Virus record (IMG/VR): IMGVR_UViG_3300022744_000092
Coordinates: 1-26,154 of that record
From: a virus
Length of the DNA stretch: 26,154 nt
Strand: one strand, 5' to 3'
Shown here one piece after another: positions 14,932-21,235 of the stretch (its first letter is position 1; each line of letters begins with the position of its first letter). The position numbers and the translations under genes were made by a program. The notes beneath the pieces were generated by a model, which saw only the letters and a program-made list of their open reading frames with translations, made no database searches and had not been told where the DNA came from.

Positions 14932-14960
14932 TTGACATGGGTACTTAATCCTTTTAAAGT
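14932..14960 (+). promoter_or_regulatory. Rightward promoter of the early operon
   Basis: TTGACA (14932-14937), a 17-base spacer and TAAAGT (14955-14960, four of six consensus bases) form a sigma70-type promoter. Transcription would start near 14967, directly ahead of the boxA-like element and the long leader. Confidence 0.65.
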
Positions 14961-14966
14961 GGAGCC

Positions 14967-15537
14967 CAGTCGATAACAAGACTATTCTTTAACAATTTAA
15001 CTCTCGCGGTGGGTGGGGGTTGGCCTTAAAGCCAATCTCCGGCCTAGGCTCCCACTCACCGGACGGCCTGACGCCCCACAAGGGGCAAGCGCGCAACGCT
15101 TAATCGTGGCCGTTGTATGTTCCGCACTCTAGGTGCAATCTCGGACGGTTAGTTAGTGCAACGGGGCGGCCCCATGTCCTAAGCTCAGAGCCTCACAGTA
15201 GGCGCGCAGCGCGGCAGCGGCCCGATAGAACCCGGTCAACCCTTAGGGGGTTTATGCATACTCTGCCCAGTAGCGATAAGTCATAACCAAACTAGACGGA
15301 ACCATCAACGGCTAAAGGCGACGCCCGTACTCGCGTGAAAGGGTGGGTTCAACGGTCGATAAATAACCCGGCATGGTATCAATGGCACGCCGCCTAAACC
15401 GGGGGTTTAAATGCGAAGCTGTGAAGCTAACGCAATGGCGCAGTGATGCGCCTATTGATTCTTATTAAACGGGATTAATAGGTGCATCATTCCGATGCAC
15501 GCCCGAAAGGGTTTGATGTTCCTAACCGGAGAAAATC
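14967..15537 (+). ncRNA. Long structured untranslated leader of the early operon
   Basis: No credible gene lies in these roughly 570 bases, but several strong hairpins do. A 13-bp stem (15007-15019 with 15049-15061, two G-U pairs) encloses an inner hairpin TTGGC/GCCAA. Others are GCCCC/GGGGC (15073-15086), TAAACC/GGTTTA near 15400, a 9-bp stem CCTATTGAT/ATTAATAGG (about 15451-15482), TGCATC/GATGCA just after it, and CCC-GAAA-GGG near 15505. The last structures lie directly upstream of the first gene's ribosome-binding site. It could be an antitermination leader, a regulatory RNA, or both. I do not recognise it as a known RNA family. Confidence 0.5.
14983..14994 (+). promoter_or_regulatory. 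boxA-like antitermination element
   Basis: TATTCTTTAACA matches the rRNA-operon boxA TGCTCTTTAACA at 10 of 12 positions, and the match to rRNA leaders continues into the following AATTTA. It lies about 16 bases after the predicted transcription start and 12 bases before a long hairpin, an arrangement like lambda nut sites (boxA then a stem-loop). It probably binds host NusB/S10. Confidence 0.55.
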
Positions 15538-16206
15538 ATGGAACACAGCATGAGCAAGATTCAGCGCACCAAGTCGGCGCCTATCACTCGTGACGATGGC
15601 TCGGCGAAGCGCGTGGCAACCCGCGATGACCGCACGGTCGGGGTGCTGCTGGCGCAAGAAGTGATCGCGCTCGAAATGTCGCAGGGCAACGAGTGGCCGC
15701 GCGTGGCGAACAAGCTGTTCGATCAGACGATCGAAGCGCGCGATCAGTTCGTCAAGACCCTGCGCGAGTGGCTCGCCGATCGCCGGAAGCAAGTGATCGG
15801 TGTGCACGATTTCGACAAGAAGCGCGCCGGCAAGATCGTTGCATCGAGCACGGTGCGTGTGAGCCAGCTTGCCAAGATCGCGGAAGCGATCACGGCTGGC
15901 ATGGATCGGGAAACGGTGGTTCGTTCGATGATGAATCGGAAGAACTACGTGAGCGACGCCGAAATGGAGCAGGATGTGGAGCAGACCGCGAAAGTCGATC
16001 ACTTCCCGCAAGCCGTCGGCGTGGCAGCCATGTACAACGTGGCACAGCAGTTCGTCGGCTCGGACGCGCGTGGCCGTAAGCCCGACACGCTGCTGGTGAA
16101 GATCAGCAAGTTCATCAAGGCGAACGAGCCGAAGGAGGACACGGACCCGGCCGATGCGGCAACGTGGAAGGATCTCGTGGAGTGGTACAACTCCCAAGTC
16201 AAGTAA
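15538..16206 (+). CDS. Unknown first protein of the rightward operon
   Basis: This 222-residue protein starts at ATG 15538 with GGAG five bases upstream (a second ATG at 15550 is possible). It has a basic N-terminus (MSKIQRTKSAPITRDDGSAK) followed by largely helical, charged sequence, including GVLLAQEVIALEMSQGNEWP, VRVSQLAKIAEAITAGMDRE and VAAMYNVAQQFVGSDARGRK. The base composition is markedly GC-rich (42 of 60 bases at 15601-15660), unlike the left arm. A long opposite-strand frame covers the same DNA, but its ribosome-binding context and protein look poor. No family is recognised. As the first gene after a strong leader it is a good candidate for an early host-interaction or regulatory protein. 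Confidence 0.7.
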   Translation: MEHSMSKIQRTKSAPITRDDGSAKRVATRDDRTVGVLLAQEVIALEMSQGNEWPRVANKLFDQTIEARDQFVKTLREWLADRRKQVIGVHDFDKKRAGKIVASSTVRVSQLAKIAEAITAGMDRETVVRSMMNRKNYVSDAEMEQDVEQTAKVDHFPQAVGVAAMYNVAQQFVGSDARGRKPDTLLVKISKFIKANEPKEDTDPADAATWKDLVEWYNSQVK

Positions 16207-16213
16207 GCTTGAC

Positions 16214-16231
16214 CCCCTGCTTCGGCAGGGG
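16214..16231 (+). terminator. UUCG-capped hairpin after the first early gene
   Basis: CCCCTGC (16214-16220), loop TTCG, GCAGGGG (16225-16231) is a perfect 7-bp stem with an extra-stable tetraloop, 8 bases after the stop codon. The trailing sequence TATTGGTTCT is only weakly T-rich, so it may stabilise or process RNA rather than terminate. A second hairpin, CTGTC-GAAA-GACAG, lies at 16258-16271 just before the tRNA. Confidence 0.5.
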
Positions 16232-16277
16232 TATTGGTTCTAACTGAATTAATACCCCTGTCGAAAGACAGTTCACA

Positions 16278-16363
16278 CCCCCGATGGTGTAATTGGTAGC
16301 CACAACAGACTTAAAATCTGTCGCTCTTCGGGCGTGCCGGTTCGACTCCGGCTCGGGGGACCA
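16278..16363 (+). tRNA. tRNA-Leu (UAA)
   Basis: The 86-nt class II tRNA has the acceptor CCCCCGA/TCGGGGG, discriminator A and encoded CCA. The anticodon stem ACAGA/TCTGT encloses CTTAAAA, giving UAA. A long variable arm (CGCTCTTCGGGCG) and T arm GCCGG-TTCGACT-CCGGC are present. It is the only tRNA gene in the rightward arm, far from the three tRNAs of the late arm. Confidence 0.92.
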
Positions 16364-16383
16364 TTGTTTAATCGGAGTAAATC

Positions 16384-16431
16384 AATGGTGCATATAAATA
16401 GCAGGGCTACCCTATGGGTGCTGGTAGCCTG
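16384..16431 (+). CDS. Possible 15-codon leader peptide
   Basis: ATG at 16384 opens a 15-codon frame (MVHINSRATLWVLVA). Its ribosome-binding region CGGAGTAAATCA-ATGG nearly duplicates that of the next gene (AGGAGTAAATC-ATGG at 16491). The frame overlaps a GGCTACC/GGTAGCC hairpin. It may be a short leader peptide or just a duplicated initiation region. Very uncertain. Confidence 0.25.
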
Positions 16432-16500
16432 AGCACGTAACATTCCTGCCTACAGGGGTTGTCGGCCACAAATACCCCACTCTTTTAACAGGAGTAAATC

Positions 16501-16743
16501 ATGGGCAAGAAGTATTACCATCAAGGTCGCGCGGCTCACATCAAAGGTGTGCCATACGATCCGACCGCATCCGCCGACTGGCGTGATGGATGGGTGGACC
16601 GGGAAGCTGAAGGTGACTCCATCTTTGGCAAGGAATATCAGGCCGGATGGAATGCGTGTCTGAAGGGCAAGCCTCTCAATCGCCATCAAAGTGACGATTG
16701 GTGTCAGGGTTGGCTGGAGTGCAGCGCATACATAGGTCTGTGA
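16501..16743 (+). CDS. Tandem RMF-like repeat protein
   Basis: This 80-residue protein consists of two copies of one motif with an exact 40-residue period. Identical positions are Y6/Y46, G9/G49, A12/A52, K15/K55, G16/G56, P18/P58, S24/S64, D26/D66, W27/W67, G30/G70 and W31/W71. The pattern YxxG...P...WxxGW resembles ribosome modulation factor (YQAGIAGRSK...PY...WLGGW), the bacterial protein that dimerises and silences 70S ribosomes. Single-domain RMF/CrpP-type proteins are known from phages and plasmids; a tandem form would place two ribosome- or RNA-binding units on one chain. The start has AGGAG five bases upstream. The family resemblance is by eye only. Confidence 0.65.
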   Translation: MGKKYYHQGRAAHIKGVPYDPTASADWRDGWVDREAEGDSIFGKEYQAGWNACLKGKPLNRHQSDDWCQGWLECSAYIGL

Positions 16744-16793
16744 TCCCACTGTATCCTCGGTCACGGGATAGTGGGTTAAGCGTGAAGGGTTTA

Positions 16794-16810
16794 ATCGGAT
16801 TTAATCCGAT
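16794..16810 (+). repeat. Perfect inverted repeat in spacer
   Basis: ATCGGAT-TTA-ATCCGAT is a perfect 7-bp stem with a 3-base loop, between two genes. The bases TTTAATCGG at its left edge recur at 16367 and 19613. No T-tract follows, so termination is unlikely. Confidence 0.4.
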
Positions 16811-16906
16811 CAAAACGTAGCGCATTGCGTATGCAACATGGTACGCAATTCGGTACGCTTTAAATCACATTAATCAATGTGAGGCGCTACCAAGTGAGAT
16901 CATAAT

Positions 16907-17128
16907 ATGTTCATCCGTCCGACCAACATGGCCGAAGCGTTCATCAACGCGGCGGTCAAGGTGGAAGCGAGCATGAGGGACGATCATCATCGCCGTGCAT
17001 CGCAGGATACGTGGGTCACCCGTCGTGTGATTCACAACTGCGAGCGAGGCACTTTCGGTTTGATCACCGAGCGTGACTCCCGGCCTGTGCCGCCGCAACA
17101 CAGGCCGCGTGTGTTGCAAGGGGATTAA
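16907..17128 (+). CDS. Small unknown protein
   Basis: This 73-residue protein starts at ATG 16907 (a second ATG at 16928 gives MAEAFINAAVKVEASMRDDH). The upstream signal GTGAG is modest. The product is rich in Arg, His and Glu, has an N-terminal amphipathic helix and no recognisable domain. It is isolated, with hairpin-rich spacers of 163 and 275 bases on either side. The reverse strand also has an open frame here, so the call is moderate. Confidence 0.5.
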   Translation: MFIRPTNMAEAFINAAVKVEASMRDDHHRRASQDTWVTRRVIHNCERGTFGLITERDSRPVPPQHRPRVLQGD

Positions 17129-17157
17129 CTGATGAGGCCCACCCAATAAGGGCCGAA

Positions 17158-17175
17158 ACCCGGCGAAAGCCGGGT
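17158..17175 (+). terminator. GAAA-capped hairpin after a small gene
   Basis: ACCCGGC-GAAA-GCCGGGT is a perfect 7-bp stem followed by CTTAATATTCT, a weakly T-rich tail. It is 30 bases after the stop at 17128 and may be a weak terminator or an RNA-stabilising hairpin. A second 8-bp stem, CCACGTAT/ATACGTGG, follows at 17191-17212. Confidence 0.45.
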
Positions 17176-17403
17176 CTTAATATTCTATAACCACGTATTG
17201 AGCTATACGTGGGACTTGGTTAATGGGGTGCACACCTTTAATCACGTTAATGCTCCGTCTGGTTGTGCGACCAACACATAGGAAGGTATGGCTTATGTGT
17301 TTTCGGTGTCTCACTAAGAGATCAACATCGAATCAGTACCTTGTTCCAAGGGTAACACCAGAACCCTTATCTTCTAACTCTGTTAATTGAGGAGGCTAAC
17401 GCC

Positions 17404-18108
17404 ATGCAGTCTCGTTCTTCTTTTCGCAAGCCGCCCACGAACCGCACGATGGGCATGGATCTTGAGTGTCAAGTATCGTATGAACAGTACGATAAGCTGT
17501 GGCAGAAAGGAGATTTCACGGGTTTCTGGTACATGACACGGGACGGTAGCATCCGTTACCGCGCAGGATTAGAGGGCATCGAGTTTGTCAGTGAGCCCCT
17601 GACTCCGGAGTGGTTGACGAGAGAGCTTAATCGGCTTAATAAAAAGGTCAAGTGGAAGTATGATGAGAGCTGTGGGATTCACATACACGTTTCTCGTCAA
17701 TGGCTGACGCTGGCCCGAGCCGAGCTGATCTACAAGTTCATGCGGGAGCAGATGGGTACCTACAACATGACCGAATTGTTCGGTCGTTATAACGACACCT
17801 ATTCTGCTGTGTGCTACCCCGAGTTGGGTGTTTCCCGGTACTCTGCAATTAACACGGAAAATAAAGCAACGATCGAGTTCCGTGTCTTCGCCTCTGGTGA
17901 TGCCAAGTGGGCGCAGTATTGCGTGGCGATCACGAAGTACATGATTGACAACGCAAAGCATCTCAACATCGACGCGATGTATGCGTTCTATGACAACTTC
18001 TGGAAAGGAGAAAAGCCCAACAAGGGCACGTATGTCGAACCCGAACCCGATGTCGCTCCGCGTGTGGTCACTCGGACGCTGGGTGAACTGCTTCGTTCTC
18101 GTCTGTGA
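17404..18108 (+). CDS. Amidoligase-family enzyme 1
   Basis: This 234-residue protein shows the signature order of putative amidoligases (glutamine-synthetase-like COOH-NH2 ligases). MGMDLECQ carries E21; RDGSIRY has D47 in the DGS turn; GIEFVSEPL has E60; CGIHIHVS carries H93 and H95; and YSAINTENKATIEFRVF carries N150, E158 and R160. These acidic and His residues are the ones expected to bind Mg-ATP. Such enzymes form amide bonds between carboxyl and amino groups of peptides or amines. A strong GAGGAGG ribosome-binding site precedes ATG 17404 after a 275-base hairpin-rich spacer. It is shorter than the second copy at 23285-24526 but has the same motif order, which suggests ancient duplication or two substrate specificities. 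Confidence 0.75.
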   Translation: MQSRSSFRKPPTNRTMGMDLECQVSYEQYDKLWQKGDFTGFWYMTRDGSIRYRAGLEGIEFVSEPLTPEWLTRELNRLNKKVKWKYDESCGIHIHVSRQWLTLARAELIYKFMREQMGTYNMTELFGRYNDTYSAVCYPELGVSRYSAINTENKATIEFRVFASGDAKWAQYCVAITKYMIDNAKHLNIDAMYAFYDNFWKGEKPNKGTYVEPEPDVAPRVVTRTLGELLRSRL

Positions 18109-18123
18109 TGAAAGGAATTAATC

Positions 18124-18357
18124 GTGCAAATTCCCCGCCTCTTCCAAGCTCCTTTGCAAAGGACGATCATCCGCCAACCGTGTGCGCTGGTGGACGAACT
18201 GCTGGACCATCAACATGACCTCATGCTGGTGCCCAGCGACAAGCTGCACGAACTGGTGGACGCATTGAACGTCGAACTGGTCAACCGGACCATTCAGTTC
18301 ATGCCTTACCCTCCCATTGACCAGTGGCAACAGATTGCTGGTGCCAATTTCGATTAA
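18124..18357 (+). CDS. Small unknown protein
   Basis: This 77-residue protein reads from a GTG start at 18124 with AAAGGA upstream. It contains VDELLDHQHDLMLVPSDKLH and ELVDALNVELVNRTIQFMP, so it is mostly helical. It follows amidoligase 1 by 15 bases, so it is probably co-transcribed and coupled. No family is recognised. Confidence 0.6.
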   Translation: MQIPRLFQAPLQRTIIRQPCALVDELLDHQHDLMLVPSDKLHELVDALNVELVNRTIQFMPYPPIDQWQQIAGANFD

Positions 18358-18372
18358 TATTAACTAGGTTAA

Positions 18373-18525
18373 ATGCAATACGAAGTGTTTAAGGGTGAAT
18401 ACCCTTTTGAAGAATTCCTTGGTCTGGTCGAAGCTCCTGAAGATCAGCCGGAACTAGCACTCGAACGTGCTATCGGATTGTTTGGGCACATTGACCCTCA
18501 TCCGGTGGTGCAACCGTGTGCTTGA
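18373..18525 (+). CDS. 50-residue acidic small protein
   Basis: This short frame starts with ATG 18373, 15 bases after the previous stop, and ends with TGA at 18525. It reads MQYEVFKGEYPFEEFLGLVE, then APEDQPELALERAIGLFGHI and a Pro/Val-rich C-terminus. It is Glu-rich with normal amino-acid composition and no long competing frame, so it is likely coding. A hairpin TACCGCA/TGCGGTA follows (18531-18554). Unknown function. Confidence 0.5.
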   Translation: MQYEVFKGEYPFEEFLGLVEAPEDQPELALERAIGLFGHIDPHPVVQPCA

Positions 18526-18595
18526 TGTATTACCGCATTGTTTCTTTTGCGGTAGCCTGTTCAATCGTATTAATTCTTCTTTGAGGGAATAAAAA

Positions 18596-18841
18596 ATGCA
18601 AATCGAAGCTCGTCGCGTGGACCACAACACCTACGATATTTTCTTTGGCAAGCAATGGAGTGATCACGCTCGGGTGCGCCAAGGTAGATCATCGACGTAT
18701 CGTCTGAGCGGTATGAAGGTCGATCACATGACGCTCAAGTACCTCGACACGATCCTCGCTCCGAACATGCCCATCACTCCGGGACAACTTCTGGAAGAGA
18801 TGGTTCGTAACAACAACGCCATTACTCCGCGCGGTCGTTAA
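18596..18841 (+). CDS. Small unknown protein
   Basis: This 81-residue protein is preceded by GAGGGAATAAAAA-ATG. It reads MQIEARRVDHNTYDIFFGKQ and later MTLKYLDTILAPNMPITPGQ, with a helical C-terminus (LLEEMVRNNNAI). The N-terminal strand pattern (MQIEARRVDHNTYDIFFG) looks like the start of a small beta fold. Unknown function. It is the second gene in the series of small early genes. Confidence 0.6.
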   Translation: MQIEARRVDHNTYDIFFGKQWSDHARVRQGRSSTYRLSGMKVDHMTLKYLDTILAPNMPITPGQLLEEMVRNNNAITPRGR

Positions 18842-18865
18842 TTACAATTAATTGAGGAAATAAAA

Positions 18866-19180
18866 ATGACGTTCAAGACTTTCTATCTTCACGCCCACCA
18901 CGGTGCCAAGAAGCTTTCCAATAGCCATCCCCGTGGGTTTACCGCGTTGATCTCTGCCAACCCGGATGATCCGCGAACCGTGAAGATGCAGGTGACGTTC
19001 TGCTCACCGAAGGATCAATTCAACAAGAAGGAGGGGCGCAAATTCGCTGCGCTTGCCCACACGGAAACCATCAACAAGCGCCAAGTTCCGCGCATGTTGG
19101 CTGCGCTTTCCCAAGTGGCTAATCTTCAATTCCACTCTTACGACGAACACTGGTTCTACGTCTACAAGTACATGCTGTAA
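18866..19180 (+). CDS. Small unknown protein
   Basis: This 104-residue basic protein starts at ATG 18866 behind GAGGAAATAAAA. It includes FTALISANPDDPRTVKMQVT, a Lys-rich NKKEGRKFAALAHTETINKR, and an aromatic C-terminus (YDEHWFYVYKYML). Its stop overlaps the next start (TAATG at 19178-19182), indicating translational coupling. No family is recognised. Confidence 0.65.
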   Translation: MTFKTFYLHAHHGAKKLSNSHPRGFTALISANPDDPRTVKMQVTFCSPKDQFNKKEGRKFAALAHTETINKRQVPRMLAALSQVANLQFHSYDEHWFYVYKYML

Positions 19181-19617
19181 TGCTGTCGCATAAAGTCATA
19201 ATTCACAAGCCTCTTATCTCATATCAGAGTTACCAAACTCCGAAACGACTGACACAAGAGGAATACGATGAGTTTCTTAAAACTGTTAATTTCAAGGTTG
19301 GTGCTGTTGTTACCTTGATGAGTGCTGGTCGACGTGCCTCCGCCTTGATGCAGTGTCATAAGATCGTCAAAATCGAGGAGTCTGCGTCGAATCTCCAATA
19401 CACGACGCATGGTAATCATCCGAAGTTTGCTAAGTTGCTTTCTTTGGATTATCACAATCATGTGCCGTGGACTCGTTGGGATTACATCAATGACACACAT
19501 AACGGGTATGCGCCGTACCGTTATCTAACCGAGGAAGAAACACAACAACTTATCGAACCACACAATGCTGGAATACAAAGTCATTGTCAGCGATACGAAC
19601 AAGCCAACCCTGTTTAA
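19180..19617 (+). CDS. Unknown protein
   Basis: This 145-residue protein is translationally coupled to the preceding gene by TAATG. Notable parts are LTQEEYDEFLKTVNFKVGAV, then VTLMSAGRRASALMQCHKIV (a small SH3/KOW-like beta pattern) and SLDYHNHVPWTRWDYINDTH near the C-terminus, followed by YRYLTEEETQQL. It overlaps the next gene by 53 bases in another frame. Unknown function; a nucleic-acid or peptide-binding SH3-type domain is a guess. Confidence 0.6.
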   Translation: MLSHKVIIHKPLISYQSYQTPKRLTQEEYDEFLKTVNFKVGAVVTLMSAGRRASALMQCHKIVKIEESASNLQYTTHGNHPKFAKLLSLDYHNHVPWTRWDYINDTHNGYAPYRYLTEEETQQLIEPHNAGIQSHCQRYEQANPV

Positions 19618-19879
19618 TCGGATTAAGCCGATTACTCCGGATCAGCCTGACTATCGCAAACACATCTTTGAAAGGCTTGTCAAGCAAACTGACCGATATC
19701 AAGTTGGCACTCGTATCAAGGTGCGTGGTACTCCAAACAAGGGGACAATCACGTACATCGAATACGATCTTGACAAGATTAAATGGCAGAAAAACAAACC
19801 GTACTACATTGAGATTCGCCTAGAAAATGGTGAATCCTTTGTCGCCCATCCCTCTCAACTGAAGACGACACAGAAATGA
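19565..19879 (+). CDS. Small protein with KOW-like segment
   Basis: This 104-residue protein starts with ATG 19565 inside the end of the previous gene (53-base overlap). It ends in a segment with the pattern YQVGTRIKVRGTPNKGTITY, then YYIEIRLENGESFVAHPSQL. The V-G-x-x-I-x-V-x-G-x-x-N-x-G-T-I pattern resembles KOW/SH3-type motifs, as in NusG or ribosomal proteins, but the match is loose. The end overlaps the next gene by 4 bases (ATGA). Unknown role. Confidence 0.55.
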   Translation: MLEYKVIVSDTNKPTLFNRIKPITPDQPDYRKHIFERLVKQTDRYQVGTRIKVRGTPNKGTITYIEYDLDKIKWQKNKPYYIEIRLENGESFVAHPSQLKTTQK

Positions 19880-20193
19880 AGCGTTTTGTTATTTTTCAAG
19901 TCACACAAGAAACGGATCAAGCACGCTACAAGCGTTCGGATGATCCAGAGTTGAGCTGTATTGTCGAGTACAATTACAGTTCTACGGTTAACGTGAACCC
20001 GATGAACTTTCCTCGTGACGCGACTCTTTATCGGGCTGACAATCATAAGGAAGCTGTGGCCTTTGCAATGTTCATGACCATCAAACATCCTGGTAGCTGC
20101 TGGTCGGTGGCTGAAACTTCGGATGTGTTTCAGAGTCGAGTTGGTCCCATCGACCACTCCAAGTTCGATGAACGTGGGTTGTTTCCAGCTTAA
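19876..20193 (+). CDS. Small unknown protein
   Basis: This 105-residue protein is coupled to its predecessor through ATGA. It begins MKRFVIFQVTQETDQARYKR and contains ATLYRADNHKEAVAFAMFMT, then HPGSCWSVAETSDVF. An N-terminal strand, central helix and strand suggest a small alpha/beta fold. Unknown function. Confidence 0.6.
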   Translation: MKRFVIFQVTQETDQARYKRSDDPELSCIVEYNYSSTVNVNPMNFPRDATLYRADNHKEAVAFAMFMTIKHPGSCWSVAETSDVFQSRVGPIDHSKFDERGLFPA

Positions 20194-20203
20194 AGGAAAT
20201 TAA

Positions 20204-20380
20204 ATGAAGCAAGGTATTGCTCTCGTGAAGTGTGGTTGCAAGCACGAGTATCAAGATGCCAAGTATGGGCATGGTATTCGTGTGGCTAACACCACCGCAA
20301 AACAAGATAAAGATATTGCTACCGTGCGCTGCACTGTCTGCAATAACACTCAAACTGTTCAACTGTCGAAAGTGAAGTAA
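20204..20380 (+). CDS. 58-residue zinc-ribbon-like protein
   Basis: This short frame starts at ATG 20204 with AAAGGAA upstream and ends in TAA overlapping the next ATG (TAATG at 20378-20382). It has two Cys pairs, VKCGCKHEY (C10, C12) and VRCTVCNNTQ (C43, C46), spaced as in small zinc ribbons, with a basic tail (VQLSKVK). It may bind zinc and RNA, DNA or protein. The clean coupling to the next gene supports it being real. Confidence 0.65.
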   Translation: MKQGIALVKCGCKHEYQDAKYGHGIRVANTTAKQDKDIATVRCTVCNNTQTVQLSKVK

Positions 20381-20601
20381 TGGGTTATCTCCAACAAACC
20401 AACAAGATGGGTCCGTGGAAGCGCCGCAAACTTGAAAAGGGTGTACGAGGTAAGCAAGAAAGCGGAAGGTCTAAGGGTATCATTGCCTCCCCATTGGAAC
20501 GATTTATCTGTCGTTCTAATCGTAGTTATAAGCATCCGGAATACGACCGGATCATGAGTTCTCTCACTGGTGAAAAGCGGCTGCGTAAGAAGAAAGGTTA
20601 A
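20380..20601 (+). CDS. Small basic unknown protein
   Basis: This 73-residue protein is highly basic (MGYLQQTNKMGPWKRRKLEK, then KQESGRSKGIIAS and a C-terminal GEKRLRKKKG). It is coupled to the zinc-ribbon gene by TAATG and ends one base before the next start. The composition fits a nucleic-acid-binding or ribosome-associated peptide; no fold can be assigned. Confidence 0.55.
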   Translation: MGYLQQTNKMGPWKRRKLEKGVRGKQESGRSKGIIASPLERFICRSNRSYKHPEYDRIMSSLTGEKRLRKKKG

Positions 20602-20602
20602 T

Positions 20603-21235
20603 ATGTCTCGTCTCGTTTCTGCTCTGTTTCATGATTGGGGTCCGTTCGGTAGTCTGCCGGGCGTAGAAGATTTCGCTGTGGTCGATCATCACAGCGAACT
20701 ACAGAAGGGTGATATCCTCATCGTGCACGGCGGTGCCGATATCAGTCCGGCTCTTTACAACAAGAAGGTTTCTAGCTATACTTGGGCCAAGGAAGTTCCT
20801 AGCCGGCAGGATCGAATTGAATTCGACCTGATGAAGCGTGCTTGTGAGCTGGAAGCGCCCATCATTGGTATCTGTCGTGGTGGTCAGATGCTGTGTGCGT
20901 TGGCTGGTGGGTACCTTATCCAGCACGTTAACAACCACGGTGGTGGTCACAACGTCCGCACCAACGAGGGTCGGATTATTCGGGTTAATTCTCTGCACCA
21001 TCAGATGATGCAACCGGGTAATGCCAAGCATGAGCTTATTGCTTGGGCCGACGAACGTCGTAGTGATGTGTACTATGATGAGGATAATCTTGTCGAAGTG
21101 GACATTGAACCCGAGTATATCTATTTTCCTGATGTGAAGGGCTTTGCTATTCAATGGCACCCTGAAATGATGGATGGTGACGCGGAAGCCAATCAATATC
21201 TTCTCAAGGACATTGGAGAACGTCTCAGTGTTTAA
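20603..21235 (+). CDS. Class I glutamine amidotransferase-like hydrolase (peptidase C26 type)
   Basis: This 210-residue protein starts at ATG 20603; a longer upstream reading from 20570 lacks sense. It has the alpha/beta class I GATase pattern: DILIVHGGADISP (about 37-49), the nucleophile elbow IGICRGGQM with Cys91, GGGHNVRT, VNSLHHQMM, and the WHPE dyad with His186 and Glu188. The closest functional analogue is the gamma-glutamyl hydrolase/PuuD branch, which cleaves gamma-glutamyl amides. Within an amidoligase cluster it may trim or recycle amide products, or supply ammonia. It overlaps the following gene by 8 bases. Confidence 0.85.
   Translation: MSRLVSALFHDWGPFGSLPGVEDFAVVDHHSELQKGDILIVHGGADISPALYNKKVSSYTWAKEVPSRQDRIEFDLMKRACELEAPIIGICRGGQMLCALAGGYLIQHVNNHGGGHNVRTNEGRIIRVNSLHHQMMQPGNAKHELIAWADERRSDVYYDEDNLVEVDIEPEYIYFPDVKGFAIQWHPEMMDGDAEANQYLLKDIGERLSV

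Noticed and set aside
14967-15537. Leader considered as a group I intron, tmRNA or RNase P RNA
   Set aside because: No matching conserved core, tag-peptide frame or flanking exons could be identified by eye; a covariance-model search (Rfam) would be decisive.
15487-16197. A 236-codon minus-strand open frame opposite the first early gene
   Set aside because: The DNA is GC-rich, which opens frames on both strands. The plus-strand gene has GGAG and normal composition, while the minus product is His/Arg/Leu-rich without a start signal.
16206-17403. Hairpin series considered as a CRISPR array
   Set aside because: The stems differ in sequence and spacing and there are no repeated direct repeats with unique spacers.
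16367-19621. Recurring TTTAATCGG (16367, 16790, 19613) considered as a phage promoter or operator
   Set aside because: Only three copies with differing contexts, one of them formed by a stop codon and the following bases; too little to separate from chance.
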